Shown here one piece after another: positions 44,501-52,660 of a stretch of 64,000 nt of DNA. The notes under the pieces are model-generated. The model did not search any database. It was not told the DNA's origin and saw only the letters and a program-made list of their open reading frames with translations. The position numbers and the translations under genes are program-made. The stretch's first letter is position 1, and each line of letters opens with the position of its first letter. Origin of the DNA: PLanc-01 sp034678485 (GTDB taxonomy: Bacteria; Planctomycetota; Phycisphaerae; Sedimentisphaerales; Anaerobacaceae); the NCBI GenBank assembly GCA_034678485.1, contig JAXDBU010000134.1, forward strand, positions 13,138-77,137. Direction: 5' to 3'.

Positions 44501-44549
44501 CGACCAGCAGCAGCGTTCCCAAAACAACAGACACGGTCACAAATCTCAT
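41502..44549 (-). CDS. Secreted LamG/discoidin/Fn3-like carbohydrate-binding protein
   Basis: 1015 residues from the ATG at 44549, chosen for the AAAGGAGG site 6 bases upstream. Signal peptide MRFVTVSVVLGTLLLVGLPAWA. Residues ~20-235 form a jelly-roll of unknown family. Two modules of a Planctomycete type (NGEEDVPLDAVLTWRPG ... HDVYFGTEFSDVNDASR ... YYWRIDEV; and a second with HEIYLGTDANDL ... YYWSITEV) flank a discoidin-like domain (WIQFKFDKVYKRDRMLVWNF). The C-terminal ~200 residues are a LamG domain (LVLRYEFEGNTNDSSGQGYHG, ISVWIRPDDI). No catalytic motif. It is probably a surface glycan-binding protein for the downstream hydrolases, ~100 bases after the prepilin-like gene. A 240-base hairpin-rich spacer follows. 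Confidence 0.78.
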   Translation of the reverse strand: MRFVTVSVVLGTLLLVGLPAWAGNTGVTVGSSALIVNLDYSDTFTGTAAGGIASRTWSVYPVPTEGLAVENCYGNPQAQWTASAWSINSDDNALPGVTSWPGGTGAGTATGMTQTGGVGNDWSIAYGLRNDFIVQMDAVQGLDRLDIWISATDSFFNAQALAVFFRGSDYAGGWGDIGIYHNKEYDSGLKSIALIGEWHNFAVHFMLDQMKLEIFTDEISLGVVDLAQLLPDTNISNARVGYGWGSEGDDRMWTDNFQVGSATGPGRASKPDPANGEEDVPLDAVLTWRPGALAEAHDVYFGTEFSDVNDASRVTPLDVLASQDQDTSSFTPAEGLEFGKTYYWRIDEVVGTPYNTIVKGHVWSFTAEPYSYAIEGIEATASSQDTDSTGAMKTVDGSGLDDEDQHSAKDDTMWRSAIGDTAPWIQFKFDKVYKRDRMLVWNFNGSTEPAVGFGVKDVNIVVSTDGITWTAVENVPAFAQAPGRDGYEANTVVDLAGVLAKMVKINIQSNQYSLIKAFGLSEVRVLCMPTFAREPQPADGDVTDSIGVQLSWRAGREAVSHEIYLGTDANDLTLIDTVTDTTCAVDELLYGTTYYWSITEVNGAETPAAWTGDVWSFSTPLYNVVDDFETYNGEEGQGTLIFESWIDGWGPDNGNGSVVGYAEAPYVEQTIVYAGEQSMPLSYDNTTEGLSEATRSFDAWDWTAGEVKTLSLMFYGSPGNTGQLYIKINSTKIAYDGDADDIARPQWHAWNIDLSSVSANLQKVTSLTIGVDGASATGVIYIDAIRLYPQAGEFITPVEPDAAGLVLRYEFEGNTNDSSGQGYHGTAIGSPLFVAGKQNQAIDLDGLEQTVRIAYSPALKPESEITISVWIRPDDITFNQYCEIYRKEDGSARQLLSFQEWGTLLAFGLGIAGRYVELDAPINPLNYTDGEWHLITATYDGAYKKIYGDGGLIGVAEAGGAIMTTGAADGFIGSLGGTQEWLDTGIDDFRFYSRALSAGEILWLAGRTTTVHKPF

Positions 44550-44651
44550 GATGATCCTCCTTTGGAGCGGCGCTCCGAAACAAACTGTTTTCACCCGAGA
44601 TAATCACAACGATATGACGCACGCTTTGTCCATTCCTCCTCCTCTTGAACC

Positions 44652-45443
44652 TCACTCGTTTCCCGTGGGAATACCGGGGAGCTTGTAGAAACACAACCAC
44701 GATCCCCCCTTGGAGCCCAGATCGATCGTGCCTTTGGCATCGTCCTCATTCCAGTTGCGCCATTCCACTCGACCATCTTCGAACAGGAAATTCCCCCCCT
44801 CCGGCACACCGGCGCCGGGCTTGGGATGCGTCGCCGAAGGGACCACCTGCCCATCCGTATTGGTGGCTTCCCATGTCACGTTGCCCTTGTTGCCGGCAAG
44901 CGACCACGTTCCGACCCCCTGCAACCGGTCGCTCATCACGGGTGCGGTCTGGTACTTCCCCCCGAGTTTCTTGCGCGAGTGCCACCCTCCGATGCCATTG
45001 CAGGTGTATTCCCAACTGGTCAGCGCCCGATGCGGCAGGTAGAAGTAGCCGGTGAGGACAACCCCGGTATCGGAACTGTTGCGCCACAGGTCCGCGAGCC
45101 GGTGCCATTTATCGGTGGGACAGAACAGGACGTGTGCACGTTCCTTTTCCTTCTCGGTCTTTGGGGATTCGACCAAGTACCGTTTCCAGAATTCCTGCAT
45201 CTTGGTTCCCAGCCAACTGACGTCGCAGCCGTCCGTATTGTCGGGAAAGAAGTTGTCGTTGTCCGTGGCATACATGTGCAGGGCAATTGCCCACTGCCGC
45301 TCGTTGTTCGCGCAGAAGGTGCGCCAGCCACTTTTTCTCACCCTATTGAGGGCGGGCAGCAGAATCCCCATCAGCAGAGCAAGGACGGCGATAACGACAA
45401 GCAACTCGATCAGCGTGAAGGCGTTGGACCGTTTCCTGTTCAT
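44652..45443 (-). CDS. Prepilin-like protein with N-terminal methylation site
   Basis: 263 residues. The N-terminus NAFTLIELLVVIAVLALLMG is a textbook type IV/II prepilin cleavage-methylation motif (cut before FTLIELL) followed by the single membrane helix. The rest is a soluble domain with CxxD-poor sequence, ending in GGNFLFEDGRVEWRNWNEDD, the H/D-x-DG-like end typical of Planctomycete GspG/DUF1559-type proteins. Such genes are numerous in Planctomycetes, often next to secreted hydrolases. Its position at the head of the LamG-GH78-GH127-GH78 run suggests a role in surface display or secretion of these proteins. No secretion machinery is in the window. Confidence 0.85.
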   Translation of the reverse strand: MNRKRSNAFTLIELLVVIAVLALLMGILLPALNRVRKSGWRTFCANNERQWAIALHMYATDNDNFFPDNTDGCDVSWLGTKMQEFWKRYLVESPKTEKEKERAHVLFCPTDKWHRLADLWRNSSDTGVVLTGYFYLPHRALTSWEYTCNGIGGWHSRKKLGGKYQTAPVMSDRLQGVGTWSLAGNKGNVTWEATNTDGQVVPSATHPKPGAGVPEGGNFLFEDGRVEWRNWNEDDAKGTIDLGSKGGSWLCFYKLPGIPTGNE

Positions 45444-46017
45444 CTCTCATACCCCTCTAATCGTCGCCATAGTGACTGTTCTGATTCTGCAGAAGATCCT
45501 TGTCTTACCACCCACTCCTCGGTGCCATAGCGTAGCTTGTACATAGATCTCCCGGTATGCGGGATTTGCGTCGGCGCACGGGCGCAGGCCGTACGCCTGC
45601 CGTTTGCGTAATTGCGGCTCGTGTTGATGACCCGGTGGTGTCCGGATCGGCATGATCCGGGACTGCGATCCACATCGCGGATAGGGTGTGTCCGTGGACG
45701 GACTACAGAAGAAACCCTGGAGTTCTTGTGAGGCTACCCTGGCCGACAGCGCGCTCGGCTCGATGCTCGTGCAGGGTAGACTCGACCGCTGATGCTGAAC
45801 GTACGTCTGCTGGTGGTCGTGCGACCCGCTCAGGCCCAAACAGTCATCGAGTTTCCTCAGAGACCTTCTCAACTGCCGCCCTATCCTCTTGACTTGACGC
45901 ACACTCGTCGCCGATCCTCGTGAGGAATTACCACCCTCCGAGGAGTGATCGCCCCCCGCTTCTGAGCGAGCTTGCCGCGTGCCGTAGTAGTATTTCTCAC
46001 TCCAGTGTTGTGACCAG
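45444..46017. other. Intergenic region dominated by predicted hairpins
   Basis: 574 bases between two minus-strand genes, containing the hairpin series listed separately at 45551-45852. No coding sequence is supported: one frame of 151 codons lacks a ribosome site and any recognisable product. The promoter of the prepilin-LamG-GH run should lie here but was not identified. Confidence 0.5.
45551..45852. other. Dense series of perfect hairpins; candidate structured RNA or leader
   Basis: Perfect inverted repeats seen in order: CCCG-5-CGGG (45551-45563); GCAGGC-5-GCCTGC (45584-45600); CCGGATC-5-GATCCGG (45642-45660); GCGAT-4-ATCGC (45665-45678); GTCCGT-2-ACGGAC (45690-45703). Then CTACCCTG...CAGGGTAG (45734-45741 with 45772-45779) encloses GCCGA/TCGGC (45742-45746 with 45755-45759), and ACTCGA...TCGAGT (45780-45785 with 45847-45852) encloses GGTCG-TG-CGACC (45815-45826). 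In the minus direction it ends 108 bases before the prepilin start. No known RNA family recognised. Strand unassigned. Confidence 0.45.
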
Positions 46018-46716
46018 CTATTGTTCTCCTATGTCTTCCTGCGCCATCACGAGATGGTTTCGCATGGTGCTTTCCGCCTGATCCGGATTCCCGGCGCGAA
46101 CGGCGTCCAATATGGCCTGGTGTCCGGAAATGGCTCTTTCAACGTTCACGGCCATTGTTTTGTCGCGGGACTTGCGCAACAGTTCCGCGACCGGTTGCAG
46201 CATGATTTGAAACACGTCGTTACCTGCGGCCTGCAGCAGGATGTTGTGGAATTCAAGGTCTCTATCCACACAGAGCTTCGTATCTTGCTTGTGGCACTGC
46301 ATGTCCGCGATGGTTTGGCCGAGCGCCTCCACGTGCACCACGGTTCTGCGTTGGGCCGCATAGCGAGCGATGCCACATTCGATGTAGATACGGGCTTCAA
46401 TCAGATCGGTTAAGGTCTGTGCAGATCTTCTGATGTTCAGGGAGAGGACTTGGGCAGCGGCCTGTGGAGAGGGTTTGGCGACCTTCGGCCTGCATCCCTG
46501 ATTGATTTCGATCAGGCCCTGGGCTTGGGCGACACGCAGAGCCTCACGCAGACTGTATCGGCCTACTCCAAAACGGCTGGCCATTTCCCGTTCCGCCATG
46601 ATCGGCATGCCCGGTTTCAAACCGCTGTCGATGATGTAATTTTGCAGAGCCCGGATAAGAGACTCCGTTTTGCGGGAACTGGGCAATTTCCTAACGAATT
46701 CTTCTACGGGTGCCAT
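46018..46716 (-). CDS. FadR/GntR-family transcriptional regulator
   Basis: 232 residues. The N-terminal winged helix-turn-helix spans residues ~20-85 (LIRALQNYIIDSGLKPGMPIMAEREMASRFGVGRYSLREALRVAQAQGLIEINQG), and the C-terminal all-helical FCD ligand/metal domain is marked by RDLEFHNILLQAAGN, ISGHQAILDAV and NHLVMAQ. It is paralogous to the regulator at 58965-59675 (both share the ..GLKPG..AERE..GV.R.SLREA.. core and the FCD residues). The message appears leaderless: a promoter six bases before the ATG and no Shine-Dalgarno. It lies 103 bases after the last gene of the large catabolic run. Ligand probably a sugar acid or related metabolite, by family analogy. Confidence 0.92.
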   Translation of the reverse strand: MAPVEEFVRKLPSSRKTESLIRALQNYIIDSGLKPGMPIMAEREMASRFGVGRYSLREALRVAQAQGLIEINQGCRPKVAKPSPQAAAQVLSLNIRRSAQTLTDLIEARIYIECGIARYAAQRRTVVHVEALGQTIADMQCHKQDTKLCVDRDLEFHNILLQAAGNDVFQIMLQPVAELLRKSRDKTMAVNVERAISGHQAILDAVRAGNPDQAESTMRNHLVMAQEDIGEQ

Positions 46717-46721
46717 ATTAA

Positions 46722-46753
46722 AATGGTAACATATGCATATATGTCTGTCAAGG
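46722..46753 (-). promoter_or_regulatory. Promoter/operator of the FadR-type gene at 46018-46716
   Basis: On the minus strand TTGACA (46746-46751), a 17-base spacer and TACCAT (46723-46728), with six bases to the ATG, so transcription would start at or next to the start codon. The spacer contains the dyad ACATAT-4-ATATGT. The 32-base element matches the one before the second regulator (59681-59712) at 28 of 32 positions and sits at the same distance from the ATG. It is a likely autoregulatory operator. Confidence 0.7.
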
Positions 46754-46819
46754 TGCTTTTTCTCACCCGCACGCGATTTTTTTCGGGCTTCTCAAGACGG
46801 GAGAATGGGTACGCGGGGA

Positions 46820-49357
46820 CTACCCCCCTCCTACGCTTGCAGCCGGTTGCGACCCCTCGACTGCGTGGACTGAAATCCGTCCACTGTGCTTGCCCGCAGC
46901 GACCTCCAGGTCCATCCAGCGTCCCCGAGAGGTGAGTGTGGTCGGATCGATCGGCCGGCCATCCAGACGAATCTGTGCCTTTTCTCCCAAGCGAGGCAGC
47001 GAGAGTCTTGCCTGAATCCCGGTTGGGACTTCGAAGGTGAAATCCAACGAGACGCCAGTTGCCGCCCGCGTCCAGGAGACCGGCACGGGACCATGCTCCG
47101 TGACAACGACGCCCGCGGCGTGCGGCAGATTGCCCAGATGCGGCTCGATTATAAGACGTTTGTCCGTGACCGGCTCATCAAGGCGGACCCCCAGGACGTA
47201 AGCGCTCAGGAAATACGCCGGGACGGCCCCGGCTTCGTGGCAATTCTCGCTCGGACCAAACGCTTCCCAAACCGTGCCGGTTTCGCCCTGCGCCATGGGA
47301 CCCCAGCGTTTACGAACCAGGTCAAGCACCTCACGATCCGCCTGGTCGGTATCGGCGCGATAGATTTCCTCGAGCAAGAGCTGGTACGCGTACGGGGAGA
47401 TGTTCTCTTTCTCGCAGTTGGCGAGGAGCCAACGGCGCGCCGGTTCGCAGCGTTGTGGGGGAACCAATCCGAAGTGCAGACAGCTCATAGTCGCGTGTGC
47501 CGTCGCTGGAGTGGCTTTTCCGTCCAGGATGGAACCCAGATAGGCGCCGCTGGATTGATCCCACAAGTGTAGGTTGACGGCTTGAGTGAGTTGGACAGCA
47601 GCGGCCATGAACCACTCGTACTGGGTATCCTGCCCAAGCATACGAGCCAGAAAAGCCGCATCGCGAAGCGCGCCGTAGACGAATGCGTTCAGCGTGGCGC
47701 CTTCACATACCTTGTAGACCAGTGGGTTGCCGACGTAGAGGAACTCGCGCGCCTCGACCAGGCCATTGGCGGTTCGGCGGTCCAGGAACCACTGCAATTG
47801 CCCGGTCAGCGCCGGCCACACCTCGCGCACCAGTCCCGCATCACCGGTATGGTCGTAGTACTCTCTCAGGGCATGGACCCAGAGGCAGGCATAATCCTCG
47901 ATGTAGCCGTGAATGTCCCAGCGATTGGAGGGGTGATGCGCTTTGAGCCGGCTGTCCGGCTGTTGACTCTGGGCGATGTGTCGCAGGAGATTGCGCAGCA
48001 ACCGAGGGTCGCTGTAGACGCGTTGTCCATCCGTTTCGGGACCGGCCAGTGCGACGCGAGTCGTGCGATAGGCAACCGCATAGCCGTCCGCCATCCACTC
48101 GGTGCGCTCGCGGGTGGCGCAGTCCACATAAGCATCTTCGCTGCAGACGCACACGGTGTGGACGGAAATGGACCAGAGCCGCTCCAAGAGCGGATCACTG
48201 CATTGGAAGCTCCCAACGGTGTCGAACGGATAGATCCGCTGAACGATGCGAACCTGCTGCAGCCGAATCGGTCCCGACTTCGCGCGGATCACGAGGTACT
48301 TGAAGCCGAATGTGTCGCCGCTCAGGTAGTTCTGGCGTCCCGACCGAGCGATGTACTGGTTCACGCGTCCGTATGAGCCACTGGGACGTCGACCCGTGTC
48401 GAAGTAATGCGGAGCATACTCCAGTTCGAGGATGGCGCCCGATTCCGCTTCGAATTGCAGGTCGGAATAGGCCTGGACGAATTGGCCGGCATCGATGACC
48501 AGGCTATCGCCGGAATTCAATTCCACCGGCAAGGTCTCGGCCAACGGCTTCTTCCCGGAGTCCTGGACAAGCAGGAGTGGCCCAATCTCGGTCTCGCGCA
48601 ACAGCGGAATGGCGCGTGCCTGCAGCGGGCCCCAGAGGTTCCCATCGACCGGCGCTGCCGTCTCCCAGCCGGAGTCGTCGAACTGGACGAGCGTCCAGTC
48701 GCCGGTGTCACGCCGGGCGTCGATCCGATCCGGCAAACTGGCCCAGCAGTTCTCCCACCGATCCAAGGGACCGGGCAAGAAGCGAGTGGCAGCACTGGCA
48801 CGCCAGGTTGCATCGGTACACATTCGTTTCGTCTGTCCGGCTGAACCCTTCAGTTCCAGCAAGGCACACAACCCAGGGACGTGACGCATGATGCGTCCGT
48901 TCAGCGAGGCCCAGTCCGTGCGGTCTGATCCGTCGTGGAAGTGGTGCACCAGCACAGCGATTGCATTGGCGCCGAGGTGCAGGTGCGGCTGGATATCCAG
49001 GGTGTCGTACTCGGGGCCTTTTGGGTCAAACCGGCAAGGACCCCGTTCGACATAACGTCCATTGATCCACAGGATGTACCGCGAGTCGGCGAAGATATGA
49101 AGGGTGGCACTCGAAGGCATCGCATCGAGGTCGAATCGCTTGCGAAAGACCACATAGACCTGTTTGCCCGCCGGTGCGGAAGGCAACCAGATCATGGATT
49201 TCTGGAGGGACTGGCCCGTTGCTCTGTCGTTGGCATTGTCTCCAAGCGACAATCCCTGTTTCGCATGTTGGCCGAGAACCTGTCCGGAGACTGCCAATGC
49301 CGCGGCGGCAACCGACAACGCGAAACAGGCTCGCCTTCTTATCGTTGGGCACTTCAT
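46820..49357 (-). CDS. GH78-like glycoside hydrolase (variant alpha-L-rhamnosidase)
   Basis: 845 residues from the ATG at 49357, 16 bases after the preceding gene's stop; signal peptide MKCPTIRRRACFALSVAAAALAVSG. It lacks the LRCEY Ig-like and discoidin modules of the other GH78s and begins with a jelly-roll N-domain (WINGRYVERGPCRFDPKGPEYDTLDI). The catalytic block is a divergent VDCATRERTEWMADG, still with D, E and D in the GH78 spacing, and the base lies in TGTVWEAFGP. The C-terminal beta domain ends EGSQPAASVGGG. It probably acts on an alpha-L-rhamnoside, but the altered motif suggests a different linkage or sugar. Last gene of the minus-strand catabolic run. Confidence 0.82.
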   Translation of the reverse strand: MKCPTIRRRACFALSVAAAALAVSGQVLGQHAKQGLSLGDNANDRATGQSLQKSMIWLPSAPAGKQVYVVFRKRFDLDAMPSSATLHIFADSRYILWINGRYVERGPCRFDPKGPEYDTLDIQPHLHLGANAIAVLVHHFHDGSDRTDWASLNGRIMRHVPGLCALLELKGSAGQTKRMCTDATWRASAATRFLPGPLDRWENCWASLPDRIDARRDTGDWTLVQFDDSGWETAAPVDGNLWGPLQARAIPLLRETEIGPLLLVQDSGKKPLAETLPVELNSGDSLVIDAGQFVQAYSDLQFEAESGAILELEYAPHYFDTGRRPSGSYGRVNQYIARSGRQNYLSGDTFGFKYLVIRAKSGPIRLQQVRIVQRIYPFDTVGSFQCSDPLLERLWSISVHTVCVCSEDAYVDCATRERTEWMADGYAVAYRTTRVALAGPETDGQRVYSDPRLLRNLLRHIAQSQQPDSRLKAHHPSNRWDIHGYIEDYACLWVHALREYYDHTGDAGLVREVWPALTGQLQWFLDRRTANGLVEAREFLYVGNPLVYKVCEGATLNAFVYGALRDAAFLARMLGQDTQYEWFMAAAVQLTQAVNLHLWDQSSGAYLGSILDGKATPATAHATMSCLHFGLVPPQRCEPARRWLLANCEKENISPYAYQLLLEEIYRADTDQADREVLDLVRKRWGPMAQGETGTVWEAFGPSENCHEAGAVPAYFLSAYVLGVRLDEPVTDKRLIIEPHLGNLPHAAGVVVTEHGPVPVSWTRAATGVSLDFTFEVPTGIQARLSLPRLGEKAQIRLDGRPIDPTTLTSRGRWMDLEVAAGKHSGRISVHAVEGSQPAASVGGG

Positions 49358-49373
49358 CAGATACTGCACCGGT

Positions 49374-52300
49374 CTACTCCACAGCGGTCGTGAAGTGGTA
49401 ATCGCCCGATCCAACCTTGAGAACCAGCCAGCCAGGCGGGCCCGGCTGCACGTCGATCTCGGGGTGTTGATAGAGCGGCTCATTCGATTCTCGGACCTTG
49501 TCGGTGCTGGTGGCAGGTAGAAAGACTCGAGCCTGCGTATTGGGCGGCACCGTAGCATTGAGCGTCAGGGCGTTCCCACTGCGGGTCCAGTGGCTGACGA
49601 TTCGGCCGTGGATGGAATCGTAGGAGGCTTTCGCCCACGTCAGATCGCCGACGATTTCGGGTTTGATGACAGACCGCTTGAAGCCCGGGCCGGCGGGATC
49701 GGGCCGAATGCCCGCCAATGCCCGATAGAACCAGGCGTCTACGCTGGCGAGGGCAGGGTGGTTGTGCGAGGCCGAGCCGGATGTCGCCTTGTCGCCGGCC
49801 CATTGCTCCCACACGGTGGTGGCCCCCCGGCTGAGCATGTAGCCCCAACCGGGGTAGTCTGTCTGTGTCGCGACGGTATAGGCCAGGTCGCTGTCGCCCT
49901 GTTCGGCGAGCTGGTAGAACACATAGAGTGTCCCGACGATGCCGGAGCTGATGTGGCTGTTGCGGCTCTGACGGATGCTTCGGCGGAGCTGTTCTTCCAG
50001 CAAGGAACGTGCATCCGGGGCGACAACGCCGAGATACAGCGCCAGCGCCGGACCCGTCTGGCTATCCTCGACCTTCAGGCCCGTCGCGGGATCGAGAAAT
50101 CGCTGGTTGAAGGCCGCCCGAGTCGATTCGGCCAACTCACGGTAGTGTTCGGCATCTTCCACATGACCCAGCACAGCGGCCGTGTCGGAGACGATTCGAG
50201 CATACCAAGCGTACGCCGCAGTATTCGACAGGGACGGCGGTGTCCGTTTGGGGTAATTGGGGGTGCCTTCTTCGAGCCAGTCGCCCAGGCCGAAGTTGAT
50301 GCAGCCGTTCTCGGCGCGGGAGGCGAGGTAACCGACGTATCTCTTCATCGGCTCATAGCCTTCTTCGAGAATCCGCCGGTCGCCGTAATACTGGTAGAGA
50401 TTCCATGGTGTGCGAATGATGGCGCCCGACCACCATGGGCCCGACGCCCAGGATGGTGCATCGCCCGGGGCAGAGCCACTCCAGTCCGTCTCGGGAGCGA
50501 TCGGAGCGACGTAACCGCTGGACTCCTGTGTGCCCACCATATCGCGGAACCATTTGGCGTAGAACGTGGCCATGTCCATATTGAAGATGGCCGCCTCCTG
50601 GGCGACGCAGCCGTCCTGCATCCAGCCGAGCTTCTCGCGCTGGGGACAATCGGTGGGGATGCTGTGCATATTGCCGTGCAGGGTGCGCAGGCAGATATCG
50701 TGCTCGCGATTGATCAGGTCGTTGGAACAGGCGAACGTCCCGTCCGGTTCCGCGTCGGTGTGAACGAATCGGCCGGTGATGGCGTCGGGATCGGGTTGCC
50801 GCTCCAGCCCTTCGATCTGAATGTAGCGAAAGCCGTGATAGGTGAAGCGTGGCTCGAACACGTCGGCGCCGCCGGAACACAGGAAGACTTCTCGCTGGAA
50901 GGGACCGAGCGTGAACTCGGAATTGATGGGACTCAACGTTCCGTCGGGATTGAGCCGTTCGTTGTAGCGCAGGGTAATCATCTGGCCGGGGCGACCGGTG
51001 ATTTGGAGTCGTGCCCAGCCGGTTATGTTGATGCCCATGTCCACGATGTAGATGTGGGGTCTCGGTTCGGTGACCCTGACGGGCCGGATGGACTCGACCA
51101 CGCGGATAGGCGGTTGATCCTGAGAGACCAGCTTGCCCCCCGGCGCGGCGATCCTCTTCACCGGTCCCCAGGCTTCGTCATCAAAACCCGGAGTGCTCCA
51201 ACCAGGCTGCCTCCGGCGGGCGTCGATCACTTCGCCGGCGCGAACGCAGTTGTTGAGAATCTCGCTGGCCGAGAATCTCCAGGTCTCGTCGGAGACGATG
51301 CGGGTGCGCCCTCCGTTGGCAAGCTCGACATCGAGTTCGAGCCGCAGCATGGGCGCCGCGGCCCAGAGCGGCGGCACATCGGACACCGGCCCGCTGTACC
51401 AGCCGTTGCCCAGGATGACCCCGATGGCGTTCTCACCCCGGTGGAGGTACTTGGTGACGTCGTAGCTGACGTACTGCACTCGTTTGCGATAGTCGGTGTA
51501 GCCCGGATCCATCACGTGGTTGCCCACCTTCTCGCCGTTGAGATACAGTTCATAGTAGCCCAATCCGCAGACCGTCGCGGTAGCACGGACGACGTCCTGA
51601 TCCAGCGTTGCGGCCTTGCGCAACAGGACCGCCGCGTATGGGGTGGGCGTGAGGTTGTACGGAATGCTCTCATCGAGGAGATTGCGGTAATCCGTCAGAC
51701 CTCGCGGGCTCCAGTGAACATGATCCACGGCATCCAGCGCGGCAACCGGCTTGTTCAGGGCGACGTTCTGACCGTGGACGATGACCTCCACTGCTCCCAG
51801 AGCGAAACAGTAATAGGGTTTCTCCTCTGTGTCGCGGTTCCAGAGCCGCGTGGCCGTGATGCGAACATAGCGTCCGCGGACGCCCTGGGCGGGGAAGACG
51901 TGCGGAGCATAGGCGACCGGCCCATAATCGCTCGCGGTATGATCGGCGACCGTGTGGGACGCGGTACACGCCGGATCATCGGCAACCTCAATGCGAAAAC
52001 GCAGGGGAAAGCCGAAGCTCCGAGGATTGATCGGGTCACGCAGATTGGCTGGGTGGAGGTTTATCTGCTCGATTTCGGCAATCTGTTGCAAGTCGATCTG
52101 CACCCATTTCTCGGTATCTGCCTGTCCGGCCGGTTGGCTGTGGTATCCATTGTATTTCCTGCCGGGGCTGGTCCAATCGTTATGAGCGGCGATCCAAAGG
52201 CTGCGCCAATCCTGCGGTCGATAGATGCCCATCGACCAGTGAGCTGTTGCGCTCCAGGCAGAAGGTTGATCGTCGCGATCCCAGGCCCGGACCCGCCAGA

Positions 52301-52622
52301 AGCAATGCTGCCGCGAAGGCAGCGGCTTGCCGCCGTACTCGACGTGAATGGACTGATCGGACACGACTTTGCCGCTGTTCCAGAGGTCCGGCGCATCCGC
52401 GAGCAAGACCTCGGGTGCAGTCGCGACCTGGACCTGATAGGCGAGCTGATGCTCGGCGCGACAGTCGGCGGTGAATTGCCAGCTCAGTCGGGGCCACGGC
52501 GTGTCGATACCCAATGGGTCGACGCGATACTCGCAACGAAGGTTGATGGGATGGATCGCGCCGGCCGCACTCGACGCCGGAATCATCACGGCCCCCAGGC
52601 AACAGCAGAACAATCCTCGCAT
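49374..52622 (-). CDS. Alpha-L-rhamnosidase, GH78, secreted
   Basis: 1082 residues from the ATG at 52622, preceded by AAAGGTG; signal peptide MRGLFCCCLGAVMIPASSAAG. Order of modules: LRCEYRVDPLGIDTPWPRLSW Ig-like start, inserted discoidin-like module (KWVQIDLQQIAEIEQINLHP ... GRYVRITATRLW), N-domain (ATVCGLGYYELYLNGEKVGNHVMDPGYTDY) and (alpha/alpha)6 barrel with TDCPQREKLGWMQD and ATTVWEQWAGD intact. It sits 38 bases downstream of the E1 fusion gene and 16 bases upstream of the GH78-like gene, tying extracellular rhamnose release to the putative catabolic enzymes in one transcription unit. Confidence 0.9.
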   Translation of the reverse strand: MRGLFCCCLGAVMIPASSAAGAIHPINLRCEYRVDPLGIDTPWPRLSWQFTADCRAEHQLAYQVQVATAPEVLLADAPDLWNSGKVVSDQSIHVEYGGKPLPSRQHCFWRVRAWDRDDQPSAWSATAHWSMGIYRPQDWRSLWIAAHNDWTSPGRKYNGYHSQPAGQADTEKWVQIDLQQIAEIEQINLHPANLRDPINPRSFGFPLRFRIEVADDPACTASHTVADHTASDYGPVAYAPHVFPAQGVRGRYVRITATRLWNRDTEEKPYYCFALGAVEVIVHGQNVALNKPVAALDAVDHVHWSPRGLTDYRNLLDESIPYNLTPTPYAAVLLRKAATLDQDVVRATATVCGLGYYELYLNGEKVGNHVMDPGYTDYRKRVQYVSYDVTKYLHRGENAIGVILGNGWYSGPVSDVPPLWAAAPMLRLELDVELANGGRTRIVSDETWRFSASEILNNCVRAGEVIDARRRQPGWSTPGFDDEAWGPVKRIAAPGGKLVSQDQPPIRVVESIRPVRVTEPRPHIYIVDMGINITGWARLQITGRPGQMITLRYNERLNPDGTLSPINSEFTLGPFQREVFLCSGGADVFEPRFTYHGFRYIQIEGLERQPDPDAITGRFVHTDAEPDGTFACSNDLINREHDICLRTLHGNMHSIPTDCPQREKLGWMQDGCVAQEAAIFNMDMATFYAKWFRDMVGTQESSGYVAPIAPETDWSGSAPGDAPSWASGPWWSGAIIRTPWNLYQYYGDRRILEEGYEPMKRYVGYLASRAENGCINFGLGDWLEEGTPNYPKRTPPSLSNTAAYAWYARIVSDTAAVLGHVEDAEHYRELAESTRAAFNQRFLDPATGLKVEDSQTGPALALYLGVVAPDARSLLEEQLRRSIRQSRNSHISSGIVGTLYVFYQLAEQGDSDLAYTVATQTDYPGWGYMLSRGATTVWEQWAGDKATSGSASHNHPALASVDAWFYRALAGIRPDPAGPGFKRSVIKPEIVGDLTWAKASYDSIHGRIVSHWTRSGNALTLNATVPPNTQARVFLPATSTDKVRESNEPLYQHPEIDVQPGPPGWLVLKVGSGDYHFTTAVE

Positions 52623-52660
52623 GGAGACACCTTTCGCGAACAACACACACGTTTGGGCAC

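Noticed and set aside
45447..45902. 151-codon minus-strand frame before the prepilin gene
   Set aside because: No ribosome site, no recognisable product, and it overlaps the hairpin-rich stretch.
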